Assembly (NCBI RefSeq): GCF_018494065.1
Contig: NZ_JABBFR010000018.1
Span: 1-60,122 of the forward strand
Length of the DNA stretch: 60,122 nt
Reading direction: 5' to 3'
Source: Rosenbergiella gaditana
GTDB taxonomy: Bacteria; Pseudomonadota; Gammaproteobacteria; Enterobacterales; Enterobacteriaceae
Part shown: positions 28,476 through 36,985 of the stretch, in pieces
How positions within the stretch are numbered: the stretch's first letter is position 1
Layout: every line of letters begins with the position of its first letter
The notes under the pieces: generated by a model
Told to the model about the DNA's origin: nothing
Database searches by the model: none
Seen by the model: the letters and a program-made list of their open reading frames with translations, nothing else
Translations under genes and position numbers: made by a program

Positions 28476-29147
28476 TTACATTGGGAAGAGTGGATGGTTA
28501 AAGAAGCGAGTAAGCCAACCGGCGCTGTTCGCGTCGCTTAGTGCTCCTCGTCCCGCATAGGAGATCCGCGCATTAGCAATACGTTGCGAATTCACTGAAT
28601 TATCACGATCAATATCATCAGCACGGACTAAACCGGTAATGCGAATATATTCATCCCCTTGATTAAGGGTTAACCATTTCTCGCCGCGTATGACCAACAC
28701 GCCGTTGGCTAATACACGGTAGACCGCCACCGAAATAAAGCCTTTCAAGCTATTTTGTTGTTGTGAACTACCATTACCATTAAAATTTCGATCGCCCTCT
28801 ACCGAAGTAGAAAGACTATTGAATGAATGACCGAAAACATTGGGAATGCCAAAGGTTGTGTCATTTTTTTTATCAAATCCGGTCTTGGCTTGCTTACTGG
28901 CTTGTGTTGCTTCATCCAGTCTAACCGTCAGAATATCGCCTACCCGATAAGCACGTCTGTCTTGCGTCAATGACCAATTAAATCCTGTGGTAAACACTCC
29001 CCCGCCATGATTAGTCGGGGCGGGAGCCAAAATTTCATCAGGTGGCGCGTAGGCTTCATCGTCTTTTTTCACTAGATAAGGGGAGCTTTCGCATCCTGAC
29101 AACAGAACAGCCATTGTGATAATCACAATTAACGGGTAGCGCATCAT
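28476..29147 (-). CDS. flgH: Flagellar L-ring lipoprotein FlgH
   Basis: A 223-residue outer-membrane lipoprotein that forms the L-ring. The lipobox VLLSGC is at about residues 14-19, after a short signal peptide. The family's [20 protein letters not shown] and RISYAGRG segments are present. There are two adjacent ATG codons; the second gives better spacing to AGGAAAG and would shorten the protein by one residue. Confidence 0.94.
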   Translation of the reverse strand: MMRYPLIVIITMAVLLSGCESSPYLVKKDDEAYAPPDEILAPAPTNHGGGVFTTGFNWSLTQDRRAYRVGDILTVRLDEATQASKQAKTGFDKKNDTTFGIPNVFGHSFNSLSTSVEGDRNFNGNGSSQQQNSLKGFISVAVYRVLANGVLVIRGEKWLTLNQGDEYIRITGLVRADDIDRDNSVNSQRIANARISYAGRGALSDANSAGWLTRFFNHPLFPM

Positions 29148-29152
29148 CTTTC

Positions 29153-29938
29153 CTATAGCGTTTGGGTCACAAATTTCAGCATATCGTCAGCAGCAGAGAC
29201 CATTTTGGCGTTCATCTCATAAGCTCGCTGTACCGTGATCATATCCACCATCTCTTCAACCACTTGTACATTGGATCCTTCCAGCGCGCCTTGCTCCAGC
29301 TGGCCTAGCCCATCTTCGCCGGGCGTCCCTTCTGTTGGTTCACCGCTCGCCGCTGTTTCCTGATAAAGGTTATCGCCTTGCGCTGAAAGTCCCGCAGGGT
29401 TCATAAAGTTAACCAGCGTCAGCTGCCCTAACTCCTCAGGATCGGTTTGGCCCGCAACGGTTGCGCGCACCGTGCCATCTTTACCAATCTGGATATCCGT
29501 CGTATTCGCTGGAATCTCGATTTGTGGCTGTAAGGGTAGGCCTTGTGCGGTAGTGAGTACACCATCTTGGTTACGTTGGAAATTTCCCGCTCGGGTATAA
29601 CCGACATCCCCATTCGCTAACTGCACTTGGAAAAAACCGTCTCCGGTAATGGCAACATCTAACTTTTGTCCGGTATTTTGGATATTGCCGACACTAAACT
29701 CTTTTTGGGTGCCAACTATCTTCACCCCCGTCCCATATTGCGTGCCGATGGGGGTGTTGTCTTGCTGATCGAGTGGGCTGCCTGGCGCACGTTGATTTTG
29801 ATAAAACAGATCCGCAAATAAGGTACGGTCTTTTTTAAAGGCCGTTGTATTCACGTTGGCTAAGTTATTAGAAATGGACGTCAGACGCGCATCTTGGGCG
29901 CTTAGGCCTGTTTTACTTATCCATAAAGCTGGATTCAT
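29153..29938 (-). CDS. flgG: Distal rod protein FlgG
   Basis: A 261-residue axial protein forming the distal rod. The N-terminal motif LTSISNNLANVNTTAFKKDR and the C-terminal EGSNVQVVEEMVDMITVQRAYEMNAK are the hallmarks of the rod/hook family. Length is the same as E. coli FlgG, so rod structure is probably standard. Confidence 0.94.
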   Translation of the reverse strand: MNPALWISKTGLSAQDARLTSISNNLANVNTTAFKKDRTLFADLFYQNQRAPGSPLDQQDNTPIGTQYGTGVKIVGTQKEFSVGNIQNTGQKLDVAITGDGFFQVQLANGDVGYTRAGNFQRNQDGVLTTAQGLPLQPQIEIPANTTDIQIGKDGTVRATVAGQTDPEELGQLTLVNFMNPAGLSAQGDNLYQETAASGEPTEGTPGEDGLGQLEQGALEGSNVQVVEEMVDMITVQRAYEMNAKMVSAADDMLKFVTQTL

Positions 29939-29951
29939 GGTTTACTCTCGC

Positions 29952-30683
29952 TTAGCTGTTTCTGAGTAGCTGATTACCCGCTGAAGCCAAATCATCGGCG
30001 GTTTTCATCATTTTGATTTGCGTTTCAAACTGCCGATTGATTGACATGCTGGCAAGCATTTCACCGATTGCCGAGACGTTCGATCCTTCAAGATGCCCCG
30101 AGGTAAGACTTATCGTTTCATCCACGGGATTATTTTGATTACTACTCACCAGCAATCCTTGCTCATTTTTCGATAAGCTCGCGGCGGGAGGAGCGGCTAA
30201 TTTGATTCTATCGACGTCAATGGGTGTGGTATTACCGCTCTCTTGCGGCACAATGGAAATGATCCCATCAGCGCCAATACTGACTGAAGAGAATGGCGGC
30301 AATATAATCGGGCCATTATCGCCCGCAACCGGATAGCCATGGGCGAACATTTGCCCTTGCTGGTCGACGGTTAACTGACCATCGCGCGTGTAGGCTTCTC
30401 CCGTCGGCGTCACGAGTGTGAGGTAACCATGGCCTTGAATGGCGACATCGAGATTTCGTCCTGTCGACTGGATAGCACCGGTAGAAAGGTCCACCCCGGA
30501 AGGCTGCTCTGCGCTCAAGAACCGTGTTTCATTCTCACGTTGTGATAGTGCTTGCTGTTGAGCCAGCGCAAAATCGGCGCGAAAACCTTCCGTGTTAACA
30601 TTAGCCAAATTATTCGCATGGATCTGCTGCTGCTGCTGTGCAACATTAGCCCCGCTGAGTGCGGTGTAGAGTAATCTATCCAT
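29952..30683 (-). CDS. flgF: Proximal rod protein FlgF
   Basis: A 243-residue rod protein. The N-terminal MDRLLYTALSGANVAQQQQQ and the IHANNLANVNTEGFRAD motif fit FlgF, as does the C-terminal LEGSNVSAIGEMLASMSINRQFE. Its ATG overlaps the flgE stop by one base. Confidence 0.93.
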   Translation of the reverse strand: MDRLLYTALSGANVAQQQQQIHANNLANVNTEGFRADFALAQQQALSQRENETRFLSAEQPSGVDLSTGAIQSTGRNLDVAIQGHGYLTLVTPTGEAYTRDGQLTVDQQGQMFAHGYPVAGDNGPIILPPFSSVSIGADGIISIVPQESGNTTPIDVDRIKLAAPPAASLSKNEQGLLVSSNQNNPVDETISLTSGHLEGSNVSAIGEMLASMSINRQFETQIKMMKTADDLASAGNQLLRNS

Positions 30684-31453
30684 TAAATCGCTTGGAACAG
30701 TGCAGTGAACATGCTGCTATCCGTGCTAATGACTTTGGTATTGGCTTGATAGTTACGTTGTGCACTCATCAAACTCACCAGTTCACTCGTTAGATCGACA
30801 TTGGACGATTCGAGCGAGCCATTGTGTAAGCTGCCTAACACACCGGTTTGAGCAATACCAAATTGCGGCGCTCCCGAAGCCTGGGTGGCACGCCATACCG
30901 TGCCATCTTCGGGCTGCAATTGGTCCATATTGGCGAAGCTCGCTAGTGCCACTTGCCCGATGGTCTCGGTTTGACCATTAGTGTAGGTCGCTTGAACATT
31001 GCCTTTCTCATCAAGGTTGATACCACTTAATGAGCCATTATCGCGTGTTTGCGGAACACGGATCGGCGAGACGGGGCCGGTTGTGACGTTCGCCGGATAG
31101 CCCTTGTATTGTAGTCCGCTGTTATTAACTAAAAACCCATCCTTATCCACTTGTACATAGCCAGCTCGGCTAAATTTTTGGCTTCCCGACGTGTCTTGTA
31201 AGACGAAAAAACCTTTGCCACTGATGGCTAAATCTAAGCTACTAGAACCACTGACCACCGCGCCATTCGTCCCTAAGCTTTGCTGCGTACCTTGGTCAAG
31301 TACGCCATTTCCCGCACCATTCACATAAAGTGCAGAAAAATTTTCACGACCGGACTTATACCCCACGGTATCCGCATTGGCGATATTGTTTGAGATAGTA
31401 TTTAACTGGGCACTGACCGCATCCAACCCACGAATAGCAATAGTAAAACTCAT
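30683..31453 (-). CDS. flgE: Flagellar hook protein FlgE, unusually short
   Basis: By position (flgD-flgE-flgF) this is the hook protein. It is 256 residues long against about 400 in E. coli. The axial N-terminus (MSFTIAIRGLDAVSAQLNTI, NNIANADTVGYKSGR) and C-terminus (SLESSNVDLTSELVSLMSAQ) are intact, with KVISTDSSMFTALFQAI at the very end as in FlgE. The missing part corresponds to the outer hook domain. It begins a few bases after an ordinary ribosome site, with no sign of a frameshift. It might instead be read as a FlgF/FlgG paralogue standing in for FlgE. Confidence 0.85.
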   Translation of the reverse strand: MSFTIAIRGLDAVSAQLNTISNNIANADTVGYKSGRENFSALYVNGAGNGVLDQGTQQSLGTNGAVVSGSSSLDLAISGKGFFVLQDTSGSQKFSRAGYVQVDKDGFLVNNSGLQYKGYPANVTTGPVSPIRVPQTRDNGSLSGINLDEKGNVQATYTNGQTETIGQVALASFANMDQLQPEDGTVWRATQASGAPQFGIAQTGVLGSLHNGSLESSNVDLTSELVSLMSAQRNYQANTKVISTDSSMFTALFQAI

Positions 31454-31482
31454 CTTTAGTTTCCTTAAAATATTGTCGAGGG

Positions 31483-32142
31483 CTACGCCATCGTAAATTG
31501 GGTGATAGTGCTGTAATTAACGTCGCCAATACCTTGCAAGCTTAAAACCGGATCGCTCCCAGACAGCGGAAAACGTACGGCATTAACCGTGCCTAGCAAC
31601 TCAGTGGATAAGCCATTTTGATTATTATCTGTCGTCACACTCATGCTATAGGTTCCGGCAGGAAGCCCCAATGCTTTAGGATCCACAGTAAAATTCATAT
31701 CCCCAGCAGACGCCGCCCCGAGGGCAAGGGGATAGCTATTACCCGCCGAGTCTTTCAGTGTCAGGGTGACCTGTGACGCTGCATGGGCCAGCGTTGTACG
31801 GCCAGTGACAGCGGTTGTGCCATCCGTCGATAACTGGTCTGTAGCCACCATTACTTTTTGTCCGGTTAATGTGCCAATGCTCTGTTTTTGTAGCGAGCTA
31901 ACTTGCCGAGAGGTACTGGTCATTAAACTTGAGATGCTGTCCATAGACTGAACTTGGCTTAATTGTGCCAACTGGCTGACATACTCTTTACCGTCTGTGG
32001 GATTAGTCGGGTCTTGGTTTTTTATCTGCGCAACCAGGAGCTGTAAAAACATATCGCTAATTTGGCTATTGGCATTGGTCGTCGCCGTTGTGCGACTGGC
32101 CGTACTGGCCGCTGTCGCGGTTGTGCTATTGCTAATATTCAT
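31483..32142 (-). CDS. flgD: Hook-cap (hook assembly scaffold) protein FlgD
   Basis: A 219-residue hook-cap protein needed to polymerise FlgE. The N-terminal motif DMFLQLLVAQIKNQDPTNPT is characteristic, followed by FlgD tudor-like and FnIII-like regions (GTYSMSVTTDNN). Its ATG overlaps the flgC stop by one base. Confidence 0.93.
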   Translation of the reverse strand: MNISNSTTATAASTASRTTATTNANSQISDMFLQLLVAQIKNQDPTNPTDGKEYVSQLAQLSQVQSMDSISSLMTSTSRQVSSLQKQSIGTLTGQKVMVATDQLSTDGTTAVTGRTTLAHAASQVTLTLKDSAGNSYPLALGAASAGDMNFTVDPKALGLPAGTYSMSVTTDNNQNGLSTELLGTVNAVRFPLSGSDPVLSLQGIGDVNYSTITQFTMA

Positions 32143-32564
32143 TACGTGACCTCACCTAGGCGCAGCAAGCTTTGTTGCATGCTTTTAACGTTTGTCAGTA
32201 CGTCAACATTGGTTTCGAAGCTTCGACTGGCTGACATCATATCCGCCATCTGGTCTACCGTATTAATCGCAGGATAATAGACATAGCCTTGTGCATCCGC
32301 TAAAGGATGATTCGGTTCAAAGCGGGCGACTGAACCTGGCTGCTGGCTTATTGCCGTGACGGCAACGCTGGCGGCAGAAGGAGTATCCAACGATGCTTGG
32401 TTCATTACCGCACTAAAAACGGGAACGCGTGCCTGATAGACACCGTCCGCAGACGAGGCCGGGGTATCAGCGTTAGCCAGGTTACTGGCAACAGTATTTA
32501 AGCGAATCATTTGTGCGTTCATTGCCGACCCGGCAATTTGATAAATCGCATTAAACCCCATCAT
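32142..32564 (-). CDS. flgC: Proximal rod protein FlgC
   Basis: A 140-residue rod protein. The axial motif MIRLNTVASNLANADTPASS and the C-terminal YPAINTVDQMADMMSASRSFETNVDVL-like segment match FlgC. It starts 12 bp after flgB. Confidence 0.94.
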   Translation of the reverse strand: MMGFNAIYQIAGSAMNAQMIRLNTVASNLANADTPASSADGVYQARVPVFSAVMNQASLDTPSAASVAVTAISQQPGSVARFEPNHPLADAQGYVYYPAINTVDQMADMMSASRSFETNVDVLTNVKSMQQSLLRLGEVT

Positions 32565-32576
32565 GGCTCCTATACA

Positions 32577-32927
32577 TCAACTCTTCCCCTCAATGGCCTT
32601 TTGCATACTCGCTAACTGCATCGAAAGGAAAGACAAACTCACCTGAAAACTCTGGCTATTATTGGCAAAAGCCGCTTGTTCAGTGTGTAATTCAACCGTG
32701 TTCCCGTCCGCGCCGATTTGCTGGGGGACTCGGTAAAGTACCTGAGCCGGTTGGGAAGTCATCTCTCCACGTTGGCGTTGCATTTCAGCTGAAAAATCAA
32801 TATCTTTGGCCTGATAATTTGGAGTGTCAGTATTCGCTAAGTTACTGCTTAATATTTCAGCCCGTTGTAATCGTAAGTCGATGGCCTGCACGCTATTGCC
32901 TAACGCACGGCTGAAAGATATGCTCAT
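32577..32927 (-). CDS. flgB: Proximal rod protein FlgB
   Basis: A 116-residue proximal rod protein and first gene of the long flgB-flgL-lafW operon. The motif RAEILSSNLANTDTPNYQAKDIDF is the family signature. A sigma-54 promoter lies about 40-55 bases upstream of its start. The gene diverges from flgA across 98 bp. Confidence 0.94.
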   Translation of the reverse strand: MSISFSRALGNSVQAIDLRLQRAEILSSNLANTDTPNYQAKDIDFSAEMQRQRGEMTSQPAQVLYRVPQQIGADGNTVELHTEQAAFANNSQSFQVSLSFLSMQLASMQKAIEGKS

Positions 32928-32964
32928 TAAAAGAAGCCTTATTCACTAGTCCCTGAAATTGTTA

Positions 32965-32980
32965 AGCAATTTTCATGCCA
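32965..32980 (-). promoter_or_regulatory. Sigma-54 promoter for the flgB operon
   Basis: On the minus strand TGGCATGAAAATTGCT matches the sigma-54 consensus TGGCACG-N4-TTGCW with one substitution. It differs from the lafB promoter (22596-22611) only in the N4 spacer. The predicted leader before flgB is about 27 bases. LafK is the likely activator. The opposite strand, towards flgA, shows no sigma-54 match. Confidence 0.82.
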
Positions 32981-33025
32981 AAAAGTAATTCTATTTTTTG
33001 ATATATTTTTCAGGGAGTTAAATCT

Positions 33026-33781
33026 ATGTCATCGGTAAAGAGGAAGTGCTACTTCCGCTTTGAGCGCGTCGCGTGTTACGCGTTATTGGGAAGTCTTATC
33101 GGATTGTCGTTAAACATTGCCTGCGCTGCATCGCCGATTGAGAGGCAAGCAACACTGTGGGTTGTCCAACAGGTTCAGCGGATGGGTCAACAACAAGGAT
33201 GGCAATCATTACAGATCGCGCCGAGCATACAACTCTTCAATGCTAACGAGCATCTCTCGCCCTGTAGCACGCCATTAGCGTTCACTGCCCCATTATTGCC
33301 TCAGTCACCGACCCGCTTCCCCCTGATCATCAGCTGTAACTCGCCCAGTGGTTCGTGGAAAATTAGGGCACAGGCCAATGTGGAAATACGCTTAGCGGGG
33401 GTCGTGGGGGATAAAGCCCTACCTGCGGGTACGCAGCTAACGACCAGCGATATAAAAGTCATGCCCATTTCCCTGCAGCCCGGGATGCGCATTAACTTTA
33501 TTACGCAACCCAATGACGCGATACAGATGACCCTTAAGCGTGCCGTGGTCGAGGGGCAACCGCTGACATTACCCCTCTTAAGCACGCCAAGAGTCATCTC
33601 ACGTAATCAACCTGTCATCCTCGTCGTCCAGCAAGATGGCCTGGCGTTAACGACAGAAGGTGTCGCGTTACAAAACGGCGGTAAAGGCGCGATCATTCGC
33701 GTTAAAAATAGTAGTAGTGGTCGAATATTAAGTGGGACGGTGATGGATGCTCAACAGGTACTGATTCACGTAATTGAATAA
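33026..33781 (+). CDS. flgA: P-ring assembly chaperone FlgA
   Basis: A 251-residue periplasmic protein with a signal peptide (about residues 1-34, ending NIACAASP) and a C-terminal SAF domain (about 125-250, LPAGTQLTTSDIKVMP). FlgA helps FlgI form the P-ring. It is longer at the N-terminus than E. coli FlgA (219). The ATG is preceded by AGGGAG. It heads flgA-flgM-flgN on the plus strand. Confidence 0.9.
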   Translation: MSSVKRKCYFRFERVACYALLGSLIGLSLNIACAASPIERQATLWVVQQVQRMGQQQGWQSLQIAPSIQLFNANEHLSPCSTPLAFTAPLLPQSPTRFPLIISCNSPSGSWKIRAQANVEIRLAGVVGDKALPAGTQLTTSDIKVMPISLQPGMRINFITQPNDAIQMTLKRAVVEGQPLTLPLLSTPRVISRNQPVILVVQQDGLALTTEGVALQNGGKGAIIRVKNSSSGRILSGTVMDAQQVLIHVIE

Positions 33782-33847
33782 AATTCGTTATTCGCCTTAA
33801 TTTTTCGGCGACCTGAGTCGTTGTAGGTAATAAATGGAGATTTTTTT

Positions 33848-34126
33848 ATGATAAAACTAACCCCGACGTCGCCCAATGACAGAGTCAGCACATCGTTGAC
33901 TCAACCGGTTAAAACCGAAAATAGTGAAAAAGTGACGTCGTCAAAAGTTTCCTCGCCTTCGACAGAGCAGACACTGACTCAAGCTCGTGAACATTTAGGG
34001 CAACTGCCTGAGGTGGACCTCGATAACGTCGCAAAAGTTAAAGCGGCACTAGGCCGAGGTGAGCTGAGTCTCAACACTGATGCGCTAGCCCAATCGATGC
34101 TCGCCTTTTTTCAGAGGTCTGAATGA
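33848..34126 (+). CDS. flgM: Anti-sigma-28 factor FlgM
   Basis: A 92-residue FlgM-family protein with an unstructured, Ser/Thr-rich N-terminal half and a C-terminal sigma-binding part (LPEVDLDNVAKVKAALGRGELSLNTDALAQSML). It should bind LafS until hook completion and then be exported. Its stop overlaps the flgN start (ATGA). Confidence 0.9.
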   Translation: MIKLTPTSPNDRVSTSLTQPVKTENSEKVTSSKVSSPSTEQTLTQAREHLGQLPEVDLDNVAKVKAALGRGELSLNTDALAQSMLAFFQRSE

Positions 34127-34566
34127 AGCGAATTGAAATAGTGCGGCAGTTAGTGGCGGATTTGCTTGATGACCATCAACACTTTCAGAGGATTGAAACC
34201 CTTCTTTCAGCTCAGCGACAAGCTATTTTAAGCTTTACGCCGTCACAACTTGAAAGCCATACCGAGCAGTTGATGCAACATTATCGACAGATTCACCAAC
34301 ACGCTCAGCAACGTATACGTGGTTTACAGCAATTATCATTAACTGCCAACCATCATGGAATGAGCCAGCTACTTCAAGGCCTTGCCCCTGCCGCACAACA
34401 GCATTTGCTCAAAGTATGGCAGGATCTCCCTGTACAACTGCAGCGTTGCCAACAAGCAAATAGTTCTAATCAACAACTTCTTGAAATGCAGCACAGCCTC
34501 TTGACCGAGTGTATGCCAGAAGTAGACCCCGTAGCATGGCTTTATCACCCCGATAATATGGGCTAA
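34123..34566 (+). CDS. flgN: FlgK/FlgL export chaperone FlgN
   Basis: A 147-residue, helical, Gln-rich protein in the position of FlgN after flgM. The family chaperones the junction proteins FlgK and FlgL. Sequence similarity is modest, so the call rests on context and size. It converges on fliJ, their stop codons overlapping in the four bases CTAA at 34563-34566. Confidence 0.8.
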   Translation: MKRIEIVRQLVADLLDDHQHFQRIETLLSAQRQAILSFTPSQLESHTEQLMQHYRQIHQHAQQRIRGLQQLSLTANHHGMSQLLQGLAPAAQQHLLKVWQDLPVQLQRCQQANSSNQQLLEMQHSLLTECMPEVDPVAWLYHPDNMG

Positions 34567-34988
34567 CTTTTGCTACTGAAACGTAACGCCGCTAACTCGT
34601 CACTCAGCTTTTGAGCATGCTGTTGCTGTCTCTTCTCTTCTGCATCCGTTTTCGCTTGGCAGTAATGTTCCAGTTGTTTTTCTTGGCGATGACTCGCGAT
34701 AAGCTGGGCGTTGCGCTGGGCTAATTCCTGCTCAGCACACTGGTACTGTTGCTGTTGCCATTGATACAACCGACGCAATTCTCGTGAATAAATCTCCTGA
34801 TTACTTAATACTAAGCCGCTAGCCATAGAAGGCTTTGGCGAGTCGATAAAGTGTTGCAGGGTATCCAGCTTATTACGCATTCGTTCGACACGCTGTTGCT
34901 GTTCTACCACACGCTGCTGGCACTGTACTCGACGTTGCTGCCTTAAGCGCTCAAGAGCCTTAAGTTGGGGTGAGAGGGGGTGACTCAT
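34563..34988 (-). CDS. fliJ: Flagellar export protein FliJ
   Basis: A 141-residue, almost wholly coiled-coil protein rich in Gln, Arg and Glu. FliJ is the central stalk of the export ATPase FliI and shuttles chaperones. Position after fliI and overlap of 4 bp support the call. It ends head-on against flgN. Confidence 0.85.
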   Translation of the reverse strand: MSHPLSPQLKALERLRQQRRVQCQQRVVEQQQRVERMRNKLDTLQHFIDSPKPSMASGLVLSNQEIYSRELRRLYQWQQQQYQCAEQELAQRNAQLIASHRQEKQLEHYCQAKTDAEEKRQQQHAQKLSDELAALRFSSKS

Positions 34989-36301
34989 CGTTCACCCTGC
35001 ATAACGGAAAAGAGATCCTCAAGACTTTGGTTAAAGTCGCTTAATTGCTGATCCTCTTGCTGTAAGAATTGCACAATAGCAGGGGCCAGTTGCATAGCGC
35101 GATCAACCTCGGGGTCGGCACCCGATACATATCCCCCTAAGGCGATCATCGGCTTGATCTCTTGATAACGACTATAATGCTGCTTAAAAGCCCGCGCCAG
35201 ATGACGATGTTCCGCAGTGGTCACTAACCCCATACAACGACTCACAGATTGGCTGATATCGATAGCCGGAAAATGGCCCGTTTCGGCCAAGGTTCGAGAC
35301 AATACAATATGACCATCCAAGACGGCACGGGCCGCATCGACGATAGGGTCTTGTTGGTCATCCCCCTCAGCCAATACAGTATAAATTGCCGTTAAACTTC
35401 CCTCACTCGCACTGTTACCTGCCGTTTCAACTAAGCGGGGGATCAACGAGAAAACGGAAGCTGGGTAGCCTTTCGTTGCAGGTGCCTCTCCGAGGGATAA
35501 TGCGATCTCACGCTGCGCCATGGCATAACGAGTCAGAGAATCAATCATCAGTAATACATGGAAACCTTGATCGCGGAAAAAGGCGGCAATTGCGTGGCAG
35601 AGTTCAGTCGCTTTCAAGCGCATCAAGGGGCTTTCATCGGCGGGTGCAGCGACCACAACCGCCTTTTTTAATCCCTCTTCCCCTAAGGTATGTAAGAGGA
35701 ATTCATTCACTTCCCGTCCTCGTTCGCCGATCAACCCGACGACCACAATTTGTGCATCAGTCGCTCGTGCCATCATGCCAAGCAAAACACTTTTTCCTAC
35801 ACCGCTTCCGGCCATCAAGCCTACGCGTTGGCCGCGGCCCAAGGTCAATAAACCGTTGATCGCACGGATCCCAACATCTAAAGGGGCAGAGATTGGGCGA
35901 CGCGATAAAGCCCGTATTTGGGGTAGCTGTCGCGGCAGAGAGGCATTCCCTGTTGTAGGGCCTTTCTCATCAATGGGTTCTCCCAAACCATTGACTACCC
36001 GTCCTAGCCACTCTAGGCCCAAGGTTAACTTTGGACGCTGAGTGGAAGGAAGGACTCTTGCCCCACTCCTTAACCCTGCAAGGCTGTGAAGAGGCATTAA
36101 ATAGGTGAGTTCGCGATTAAAGCCCACGACTTCAGCGATAATTCTTTTTTTATCGACTGTTTCCACTTCGCAACGCTCTCCGATAGCTAATGGGCAGCCA
36201 CTGACTTCCATTAATAGCCCGGTGACCCGACATAATTTCCCAAAGTCTTGACTTAGGGGAACGGCCGCGAGGGTAGAGAGAGCCTGTTCAAGCCCTTTCA
36301 T
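34985..36301 (-). CDS. fliI: Flagellum-specific export ATPase FliI
   Basis: A 438-residue hexameric ATPase that energises type III export. Walker A is GSGVGKS (about residues 165-171) and the Walker B region is VLLMIDSLTRYAMAQREI. The GERGREVNEF segment and the LGEAPATKGYPASVFS motif are typical of the flagellar/T3SS family. It overlaps fliH and fliJ by 4 bases each. Confidence 0.96.
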   Translation of the reverse strand: MKGLEQALSTLAAVPLSQDFGKLCRVTGLLMEVSGCPLAIGERCEVETVDKKRIIAEVVGFNRELTYLMPLHSLAGLRSGARVLPSTQRPKLTLGLEWLGRVVNGLGEPIDEKGPTTGNASLPRQLPQIRALSRRPISAPLDVGIRAINGLLTLGRGQRVGLMAGSGVGKSVLLGMMARATDAQIVVVGLIGERGREVNEFLLHTLGEEGLKKAVVVAAPADESPLMRLKATELCHAIAAFFRDQGFHVLLMIDSLTRYAMAQREIALSLGEAPATKGYPASVFSLIPRLVETAGNSASEGSLTAIYTVLAEGDDQQDPIVDAARAVLDGHIVLSRTLAETGHFPAIDISQSVSRCMGLVTTAEHRHLARAFKQHYSRYQEIKPMIALGGYVSGADPEVDRAMQLAPAIVQFLQQEDQQLSDFNQSLEDLFSVMQGER

Positions 36302-36975
36302 TCCCCAGTACTCGTCGTCGTTAGGCTCTGTTCAAGCGTCGTTAAGCAGCTCTCAAGACGTTGTTGGCATCCCAGATCGAAATGCTGCTCCACTGTATCA
36401 ATAACACACTCACCACGGCGGAGATCAGCCTGTGCCTGGAGTTTCCATTGGTCGATTTTTTCCGGGGCTAATTGTCGTAATGCTTGATAATCATCCTCAG
36501 ACACTCGCACTGAGAATGTTGAGCCGCTCAACTGTTCATTCGCCAATTTATCATCAATCCAAGTCAGCAATAATTCGGGCTGAGTCGCTATCTCATGTTG
36601 AATTACCAGCCCTGCGATCCGCGTCACCAAGGCCAAGGTCGCCTCTCTTTGCTGCTGTTCAGCGGTTGCATAAAAATCGTTGAGTGTCGCCACCAGTGTG
36701 GTGATTGGCTCACTCGCCTGATCAAATAGGGCTTTACTGGCGGCAACACCTGTTGAGTGCCCCTCGTCGTAACCTTGCTGTTTCCCTTCCAACAGCCCCT
36801 GTTCTATACCTTGGTTTTTTCCTTCTACGAACCCTTGCTGAAATCCTGCCCTTTGCGCTTCTTCTATCAGTGACTGGCTATCGATGGCGACACATTCATC
36901 ACTAGCTAATCCTGTCTCAAGCGAGTGGTCGGTTTGTAGCGCTGGAAAGCGGTAGGGGATCACTGTTTTGCTCAT
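36298..36975 (-). CDS. fliH: Flagellar export stator protein FliH
   Basis: A 225-residue FliH-family regulator of FliI. The middle carries the glycine-repeat helix typical of FliH (GFQQGFVEGKNQGIEQGLLE, about residues 44-75), and the C-terminal domain (VSEDDYQAL, RRGECVIDT) matches the family. It starts 11 bp after fliG. Confidence 0.9.
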   Translation of the reverse strand: MSKTVIPYRFPALQTDHSLETGLASDECVAIDSQSLIEEAQRAGFQQGFVEGKNQGIEQGLLEGKQQGYDEGHSTGVAASKALFDQASEPITTLVATLNDFYATAEQQQREATLALVTRIAGLVIQHEIATQPELLLTWIDDKLANEQLSGSTFSVRVSEDDYQALRQLAPEKIDQWKLQAQADLRRGECVIDTVEQHFDLGCQQRLESCLTTLEQSLTTTSTGE

Positions 36976-36985
36976 CGTCTATCCA

